A stretch of DNA of 64,000 bases from Closterium sp. NIES-65 (Eukaryota > Streptophyta > Zygnematophyceae > Desmidiales > Closteriaceae), in NCBI GenBank assembly GCA_948144175.1, contig CANXME010001461.1, forward strand, positions 558,001 through 622,000, in the 5' to 3' direction. Position numbers and translations under genes: made by a program. This document shows, in pieces, positions 57,663-64,000 of the stretch (position 1 is the first letter of the stretch; each line of letters starts with the position of its first letter). The notes below the pieces were generated by a model. The model was not told where the DNA came from, made no database searches, and was given only the letters and a program-made list of their open reading frames with translations.

Positions 57663-58385
57663 CCTGGGAGTGCTGAGACTTGGGGTGCTGAGACTGGGGG
57701 TGCGGAGCCTGGGGGTGCGGAGCCTGAGGGTGCTGGGCCTGCTCGTGTGGCGTCTGGCGGTACTGGGCCTGGAGGTCCTTCGGGTGCTTCGTCCCGGAGG
57801 GAGCTGCTCTCTCCACAGGAGCTGCGCGAGTGGTTTGCTCGGCGCTGGAGCCATGCTGCTGGAGCTGGAGGTACTGCTGGTGTTGAAGGTTCTACTACTG
57901 CTGAGGGTGCTGGTGCCACGGGTCCCGGAGGTGCTCGTAGCGGGGGTACTGTAGCTGCTGGGCCTGCGGGTGCTCGTGGTGCTAGATCTAATGGTGCTGC
58001 TAGAGTAGGTGCTACTGGAGGTGCTGGAGCTGGAGCTGCTCCGTCTTCTTGTGGTCCGAGTGGAGCTGGAGGTGCTGGGGATGTTGGCGCTGGAGGTGCT
58101 GCTGGCGCTAGTTCTTCTGAGGGTGCTGGAGTTGGCGCTGCTGGAGCTGGGGGTGCTACTGGCGCTGGTGCTGCCGTTGGGGGTACAGGTGCTGTTCTTG
58201 CTGGTTCTGGGGGCACTGCACGGCCGCGGCCATACTTCGTTCCGCTCCTTGAGCAGGTTCTTGGTCTTCCGTCCCCTCTTGGTCCTGCTCCTCTCTTAGA
58301 GTGTTCGCCGCCTGTCCAGTCCGAGTCACAGTTACAGCCAGCCTCCCCACTGCTTGCTCCCTCTCCCTACACTGGTCCTACTGGA
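57663..58385 (+). pseudogene. pol: Copia E linker up to gypsy L insertion
   Basis: In-frame linker with SPQELREWFARRW, Gly-Ala repeats and PRPYFVPLLEQVLGL, then APSPYTGPTG and the CTGGA target duplication (58381-58385) at which gypsy L begins. Confidence 0.8.
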
Positions 58386-58769
58386 TGTGAGGATCTAGGA
58401 TCGAGCTCAGAAAAGAGAATGTGAATTGAATGATCACCTGGGTACAACACGAGGCTATATATAGGCTCGACACAAGGCCCCGTAACCAGTTGTTACGCGA
58501 AGGTTCCGCGGGTCGCGAAGCGTCCCGAACAGATCCTTCCCGAATTTGGTAGAAGGCAATTCAGTGGCAACCGAAAAGCCAGAATTCGGTGCACGCAACC
58601 TAGCTCGGTGCTATAACTATAATAAAATATAGGAAAGCACCCAGCCTAGGAAATCAAGCAATTCATGCATGCATATAATTATCCTATGCTAGAAATAGCA
58701 TGATAAAGTAAAGGCAAGCAAACATAGCTGGCATAAGCCGTCGTACTCTCACACGTCCCCCCCTCAAAG
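58386..58769 (-). repeat. 3' LTR and polypurine tract of gypsy L
   Basis: 368-bp LTR (58386-58753), then the polypurine tract CTTTGAGGGGGGGACG on the minus strand (58754-58769). Confidence 0.9.
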
Positions 58770-59957
58770 CTGGGTGGCGTGAGATACACCCTGCTTGACA
58801 AGATAGTCCTTGAGAGCACGGCGTGCGTTGCCCATATCACCTTCTGCAACCCAACTGTCTTCACTGGGGTCGTATCCCTTCCAGCGTATCAAGAAATCAA
58901 GGGTCTTGCCGCCACGGCGCCGATGAGAGAGAACGCGCTCAATCTCGTACTCAGGTTCATCCTGCATGAGAACAGGTGGTGGTGGCGATAGTTGCCGTCC
59001 CTGGAACTGTTGGTTGGGGTCCTTGTAGGGCTTCAGTAGCTGGACATGGAAAGCATTGTGAAGCTTCCATGTATCTGGTAAGCGCAAGCGGAATGTAACT
59101 GGTGTCACATGTGCCTCAACGAGAAAAGGACCACAGAAGCGAGGCCGGAGCTTGGATGGTAGGTGAGACAGGTTCAAGTTGTGTGTGTCAAGAAGCACCT
59201 GATCTTTGACTGCTACTGAGTGATCTCGTCGCTGACGATCGGCATACTGCTTCTGGGAGTTCTGCATCGTGGTGAGACGTCGCTGAGTCTTCTCCCATAG
59301 CTGCTGCATGGTGGTGACGAAGTCATGTGCGGCTTGGACGTGTGCCGGTGTGGTTGGCTGCTGTGGTGTGAGTGGTTCCCGACCGTAACACAGGAAGAAA
59401 GGAGTTTTCCCTGTGGCCGCATGTGAGGCGTTGTTGTAACCGAACTCTAGGGTCGGTATTTGTGTGTCCCAGTGGCTGACGTCGTCCTTGCAAGCTGTGC
59501 ACAGTAACTGTTCAACTACTTGATTGAGTCGCTCTGTCCGTCTGACAGTCTGGGGGTGGTATGCTGAAGACATTGCAAGCTTTGTCCCCAACAGTCCCAT
59601 GAGCTCCTTCCAGAACTTACTGGTGAAATTTGGGTCTCTGTCTGAGATGAGTGTAGTGGGGATGCCGTGGATGGTGATGATGCGGTCGAAGAAGAGGCGT
59701 GCAGTTGCTTCAGCTGTTGCCGTGGCGTTGGTTGGTATGAAGTGACCCATTTTGGAGAACTTATCGATTACTACGAGGATGGAATCGTGCCCCCATGAGG
59801 TCGAAGGAAGTCCTGTGATAAAGTCGAGGCTAACGACCTGCCATGGCTGCTCCGGTACGGGTAGAGGCTGAAGTAACCTTGCTTTTTTCTGCTTGCTGCT
59901 CTTCATCCGCTGGCACGTGTCGCATGAGGTGACGAACTGCTGCACGTCTGCTGCCAT
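58764..59957 (-). CDS. pol: Gypsy L integrase with chromodomain
   Basis: 397 codons from 59957. It starts just after a TAG that replaces Trp in YYYWP, and reads CDTCQRMKSS (end of the zinc site), catalytic Asp (LDFITGLP), Asp (ISDRDPNF) and Glu (RTERLNQVVEQ, although the usual DGQ before it is VRR), then the GPFLVEAHVTPVTFRL domain and a chromodomain (EYEIERVLSHRRR, LIRWKGYDPSEDSW). The first zinc ligands lie upstream of the stop. It would join cDNA to chromatin. The upstream stop means that it is not made from the normal polyprotein. Confidence 0.85.
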   Translation of the reverse strand: MAADVQQFVTSCDTCQRMKSSKQKKARLLQPLPVPEQPWQVVSLDFITGLPSTSWGHDSILVVIDKFSKMGHFIPTNATATAEATARLFFDRIITIHGIPTTLISDRDPNFTSKFWKELMGLLGTKLAMSSAYHPQTVRRTERLNQVVEQLLCTACKDDVSHWDTQIPTLEFGYNNASHAATGKTPFFLCYGREPLTPQQPTTPAHVQAAHDFVTTMQQLWEKTQRRLTTMQNSQKQYADRQRRDHSVAVKDQVLLDTHNLNLSHLPSKLRPRFCGPFLVEAHVTPVTFRLRLPDTWKLHNAFHVQLLKPYKDPNQQFQGRQLSPPPPVLMQDEPEYEIERVLSHRRRGGKTLDFLIRWKGYDPSEDSWVAEGDMGNARRALKDYLVKQGVSHATQL

Positions 59958-61023
59958 CCCGGGCTAGTAGTAATACTTTGCTATCCCTGCTAACGTCTTG
60001 TTGCTCCCGAAATGTCCCGCGTATGGTACGTTGTGAAACTCCTCCAATAGGATCTGCCGTAGCGGGGCGTAATTCGGTACCCAAATCTTTCCTGAACCCT
60101 TCCTTACAGCTAAGTCTTTTTCCCACTGTAACAGCTACTTGGTCTGTGCTGTAGCGATCTCTGCGTCCAAGGAGTACCCATGTTGGAATAGACCCTTGAG
60201 CAGAGGGTTCATCCCATCGAGCTAGATGCGTGCTACATGTCCGGGGCGGCTCAATGCGTCTGCTTTGTTGTGTGTGCGGTAGTCGATGCACATCCGTAAA
60301 CTACCGTCTGGCTTTGGAGTGAGGAGAACTGCTGCACCGTAGGGAGAGGTGGATGGGCGGATCAGTTGTCTGTCCAGTAGATACTCTATCTGTTTTTTCA
60401 TGTCTGTCAGTTCAGTCAGACTCAGTCGGTATGGTGCACGTGAGACGGGTTTCGCACCTGGTTCCTCCACGATCTCGTGCTCGTGGGTGCGTGCTGGAGG
60501 TACGCCTGCGGGTAGGTCGTCGGGCATTATATCCTTGTACTGCTCCAAGACCTCCTCCTCTGCTGCTGCCATAACCAGTGCTAAGTAACTCATGTTACTC
60601 TCGTTCACTGTCCGTTCGAACCGTGCCAGTGTCGTTTCAGGAACGCTCCCTGTATCCGTCCAGCTTCGTAGCTCCACTCGTTTCCCGTTGTTGTAGATGC
60701 ACGTTTTCCGGTTGACCCAGTCGATCTCGGGGTTGAACCGCTTCAGAAAATCTCGCCCCAAGATGAAATCTAATCCCTTGATGTTCGTGATCGGCAACGT
60801 CGGCTTCCACCTCAACGCCCCTATGTGCAGCTGCAGTGATGCTTCGCCGTGGATGGGAAGTTTCGTACCGTCCACCATTGTTGCCGAGAACTTGGTCTCC
60901 TCCGAAAATTCTCCAATTTTCTCCAACGTCCCGCGGTCGCACACCGAGTGGGACGCACCACTGTCCACCAGTGCCTGAAGGCGTCGCCCGTTGCAGATCA
61001 CCTCGAGTGGTAGTGGTTGTTGC
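59958..61023 (-). pseudogene. pol: Gypsy L protease and deleted RT
   Basis: The frame from 61001 gives protease LVDSGASHSVC, FILGRDFLKRFNPEIDW and the RT start up to RMCIDYR, and is then joined directly to the segment NKADALSRPGHVA that follows RNase H. About 1.1-1.4 kb with the RT active site and RNase H is absent compared with 43750-44850. Stops and a frameshift precede the integrase. A TAG at about 61022 stands where the sister copy has CAG. Confidence 0.85.
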
Positions 61024-62310
61024 TACTGCGAGTAGCCGTAGATGGTCTCGCTTATAGTATCGTAGGGTACGTCGAATATGTTATCCCTAGGTCCTGCGCT
61101 CGAAGATGCAGCTTCAGTATCAGTTTTCAACTGAGAAAGGTTAGAAGGATTTATCTGAGGCCGATTCGGCTTCTCTTGGGCCTGGAACCTTCCACTAAGC
61201 CTTTGCAGCTGTGTAGGCTTCATCTGTGGGGAACAGGGAGCCTTTAAACAGTGCTGCTGGGAGAGAATATTAACTCCTCGGAACGCTCGACCCGTATTAG
61301 CGCTCTGGAGTAGGGTCCCCATAATACCCGGTACCGGTTTAATTTCTGACTCTCCCTTAATAAAGGCTTGAAACCCACGAGAAGTAATATTCTTACTTGT
61401 CGGGGTATACGGCTGGAGTTTCCCGATCGGTGGAGGGTCTTGTTTCGCGGATCCTCCATTAGTCTCGGCGATTTCCCCTGGTGCCACCATATTCTCCTTT
61501 TTTCACCCTCTCCGAAGTTGCCACGTTGTCCGTTTTCTGCTTCGGGGGTGCCGCACTGTTCTTGTCCTTCAGCTCCGCACACCTTCTCTTCATTTTCCAA
61601 CACGCCAAGATACGATGTCCTGTAGCGCCGCAAAATTTGCACGTCTCATTATTTGCTAGCCGCTGCTCCACATCGCCCTCGTCGTTCTCCATCGGGTCGG
61701 CAGTCGTGGGTGGTGCCAATCGCCCCATGCCACTAGTTGGCTTGTTGCGTCGTGTTCCGTAGTAGCTACTGTTCAACGTGTCGAACTGTTCAATCAGTGC
61801 TGCCGGAAATTGCGCCCACGTCCCCTCGCCTTGGACTATTCTGTTGTTGATCCACTCTAGAGCTGGGCCTCGTAACAGTGTTGCTGCGAGCCGTATGCGC
61901 ATTGCGTCTTTTGTCGGGGTCGTGCATCCAACGGCTTCGAAGTAAATTGCGAGTTCAACTACAAATCGACGAACGTCGTTGTTTTTTACTGTAGGATCGA
62001 ACGCCTCCGGTAGCCTCGGCTTCACTTCTTCAAGGTTAACTGTAGTTGCTGCCGTTGTCGCATGTAGAATTGTCGGTGTTGCCGCTGCTGCTGCTGCTAC
62101 TGTTGTCGCTACTGTTGTGGCTGTTGCTGACTGGTTCGCAAGGAGTTTTTTGAGTTGTGGGAGCGCCGCATGTATTTGCTTATGCTCAGCACGTAACTCC
62201 GCGATTTTCTGTACTGAAATATCTCCTTTTCCCTCCATTTGGAGATTTACAGGAAGATGCGCGACCAAAATAATCGAAATCTCGGTGCTGGTCGACTTAC
62301 TGCGAGTCAA
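61024..62310 (-). pseudogene. gag: Gypsy L Gag and junction region
   Basis: Gag frame 62310-61459. The likely start is MEGKGDIS at 62238. It carries an Ala/Thr-rich segment, the core RLPEAFDPTVKNNDVRRFV, a deletion after the QFDTLNSSYYGTR segment compared with I+K, and a canonical knuckle CKFCGATGHRILAC. A deletion near 61480 changes frame, and the rest (61490-61023) carries ASRGFQAF and NIFDVPYDTISETIYGYS. Confidence 0.8.
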
Positions 62311-62625
62311 GTTGACTATAGGATCGACGAGCGCAAATTCTGTAGATCGCGCAAATCTCCCCTGGGCGAAATTCGCGGCCGATCTTGGCCGTTGAGGAGA
62401 AAATCAATCCGACGCTCCAAATTCCAACGTTTTTGGGCGAAATTCTCTGGGTCGTTGAGAGGAAACTCGATCGAACGGTCGAAACTCCAACCTTCCACCA
62501 GTAAATCTGAGGGGTGTTCGAAAACCGAATCGAGGTGGACTTAGAATAATTGCGCGGAACTGGTTTTACATACCCGTATCAACGCTTTCGTCGTCGCCCC
62601 CGCGGTTGAAGACCTCGCGTGAAAA

Positions 62626-63011
62626 CCTGCTCTGATTACCATGTGTGAGGATCTAGGATCGAGCTGAGAAAAGAGAATGTGAATCGAATGAATCACCTGG
62701 GTACAACACGAGGCTATATATAGCTCGACACAAGGCCCCGTAACCAGGTGTTACGCGAAGGTTCCGCGGGTCGCGAAGCGTCCCGAACAGATCCTTCCCG
62801 AATTCGGTAGAAGGCAATTTGGTGGCAACCGAAAAGCCAGAATTCGGTGCACGCAACCTAGCTTGGTGCTATAACTATAATATAATATAGGAAAGCACCT
62901 AGCCTAGGAAATCAAGCAATTCATGCATGCATATAATTATCCTATGCTAGAAATAGCATGATAAAGTAAAGGCAAGCAAGCATAGCTGGCATAAGCTGTC
63001 GTACTCTCACA
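62626..63011 (-). repeat. Primer binding site and 5' LTR of gypsy L
   Basis: LTR 62644-63011 (368 bp) with TGTGAG/CTCACA ends. The primer site TGGTAATCAGAGCAGG (minus strand, 62626-62641) is separated by 2 nt. Confidence 0.88.
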
Positions 63012-64000
63012 CTGGAGGTCTTACGGAGCGTCGTGAGCCTGCGTCTCGGCCTGCGTCGCCTGTCCGTGCTGCTCGCACGAGTGGTCGTGGTTCGCGTCAG
63101 CGTCCTCCGCCTGTCCCCGGCACGCACCGGATGTCTCTGCGTCCTTCCACTGCTCCGCTGCGTGCCCCTTTGCCTTCTCCTCCCGAGTCCTCTCTTCCTG
63201 CTCTTGCTGACCCGGAGTCGGACTCCCTTCGTGCTGCCAGTCCTACTGTCACGCGTCTCCTTGCTACTGTCATCACTGACCCTTCCTTTGAGTCCACTGC
63301 TGCGTCTGCCTTAGTTGCTGAGCTTGTCGACTTCGCTGCTCACTGTCGTCTAGAATACGCCTCTAGTCTTGCTGCAGAGTCTGCGTCTGTCTGTCCTCCG
63401 TCCGTTGGGGGTGAGTGTGCTCTTAGCACGGAAGTCCTTGAGGACAGGCAGGAGGAGTTCCAGTGCTTTGCTGCTGCTTTTCCCCATCTCGTGTCCACGC
63501 TGATTGCCCCTGAGGGAGACCCGGATGCGCCAGACATCCCGACTCCTCGATCGTACGCTGAGGCAATCGAGGGTCCCTACTCCTCACAGTGGCAGTCAGC
63601 CATGGACGCAGAGATGGCTTTCTGGAAGTCCACAGGCACCTACCTCGACGAGGTTCCCCAACCTGGGGCGAACATCGTCAGTGGCATGTGGATTTTCAAG
63701 GTGAAGCGGCCGCCAGGTTCTCCGCCTGTCTTCAAGGCGCGTTACGTAGCTCGAGGCTTCAGTCAGCGGCAGGGAGTTGACTACATTCAGACCTTCTCCC
63801 CCACCCCGACGATGACCAGTCTTCGGGTACTGCTGCACATAGCCGCTCAGCGCGACTACGAGCTTCACTCTCTTGACTTCAGCACAGCTTTCTTGCAGGG
63901 CAGCCTGTACGAGGAGATCTAGCTGCGTCGCCCACCTGGCTTCACTGGGTCGTTTCCTCCTGGTACCCAGTGGAGCCTCCGGCGGCCAGTCTACGGTCTC
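63012..64000 (+). pseudogene. pol: Copia E linker and RT N-terminal half, to window edge
   Basis: Continues copia E after CTGGA. CTTACGGAGC replaces the CTTGCTGAGC of other copies, a change shared with 2854 on. The frame from 63131 encodes MSLRPSTAPLRAPL, SSQWQSAMDAEMAFW, VSGMWIFKVKR, LDFSTAFLQG and stops at a TAG (63920-63922) where relatives have TGG. RT blocks resume after it to the edge (PPGFTGSF, TQWSLRRPVYGL). Confidence 0.85.

Larger units (their letters stand above)
58386..63011 (-). mobile_element. Ty3/gypsy element L with RT deletion
   Basis: A 4626-bp minus-strand element with 368-bp LTRs (58386-58753 and 62644-63011) and perfect CTGGA duplications (58381-58385 and 63012-63016). 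Gag and integrase are readable, but most of the RT and RNase H is deleted. It sits inside the linker of copia E. The same junction appears at 2853/2854. Confidence 0.92.
53445..64000 (+). mobile_element. Ty1/copia element E, split by gypsy L, runs off right edge
   Basis: 5' LTR at 53445-53570 preceded by AGTAC, primer site, leader, gag, protease, integrase and linker to 58385, then gypsy L, then the linker and RT from 63012 to the window end. Several stops and deletions. Its 3' end in the window's left copy (E') has LTR and AGTAC at 4652-4783. Confidence 0.88.

Overview
This window is repeat-dominated nuclear DNA from a GC-rich eukaryote. I see one plausible host gene, a five-exon secreted EGF-like protein at 19846-21251 with short GT-AG introns. 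Nearly everything else is retrotransposon sequence. The mixture is Ty1/copia elements primed by initiator Met tRNA, chromodomain Ty3/gypsy elements, and a tyrosine-recombinase (DIRS-order) retrotransposon with split direct repeats. Premature stops often arise by CAG to TAG change, the pattern expected from CHG methylation. Together these suggest a green-lineage alga, possibly a streptophyte such as a desmid; that assignment is an inference with low confidence.

Layout, left to right. 1-2566: a minus-strand copia (A) cut by the window edge and inserted in a gypsy LTR. 2567-4778: the 3' half of a copia (called E') that matches the right end of the window. 4779-9035: an LTR fragment and leader (F), an unexplained 0.4 kb stretch, then a copia 3' half with an open RT-RNase H. 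9770-13495: a decayed second copia lineage and a gypsy remnant. 13538-19054: a recent, complete-looking chromovirus on the minus strand with identical LTRs, GTTTT target duplications and a GGGAAAC slippery site before the gag stop. 19846-21251: the host gene. 21799-35013: a DIRS-order element with A1-ORFs-B1-A2-B2 repeats, gag, RT-RNase H and tyrosine recombinase; its gag is split by copia D (22847-30195; identical LTRs, AGAGC duplications). 35014-41947: an AT-rich repeat, copia fragments G and H, and a 347-bp TRIM (36653-36999) that carries tRNA-like A and B boxes. 41948-52509: a minus-strand gypsy split by copia J (45633-50689; AGAGG duplications), and J lacks RT and RNase H. 52510-53444: gypsy and copia fragments, with two gypsy LTRs in inverted orientation. 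53445-64000: copia E (AGTAC flank), itself split by gypsy L (58386-63011; CTGGA duplications).

How the pieces relate. The relative order of insertions can be read directly from the nesting and target duplications. The left end of the window (2567-4873) and the right end (53409-64000) carry complementary halves of the same nested structure, including the same gypsy junction in the same copia, so a large duplication of about 60 kb is likely. Six copia copies share a small RNA-like module just after the primer binding site: a hairpin whose stem changes in a compensatory way, followed by GGGCCCACC. This is the best candidate for an undescribed functional element in the window, together with the unusual C-x13-C-x3/4-H-x4-C knuckle in the same family's Gag and the TRIM with a tRNA-like promoter spanning its LTR and PBS.
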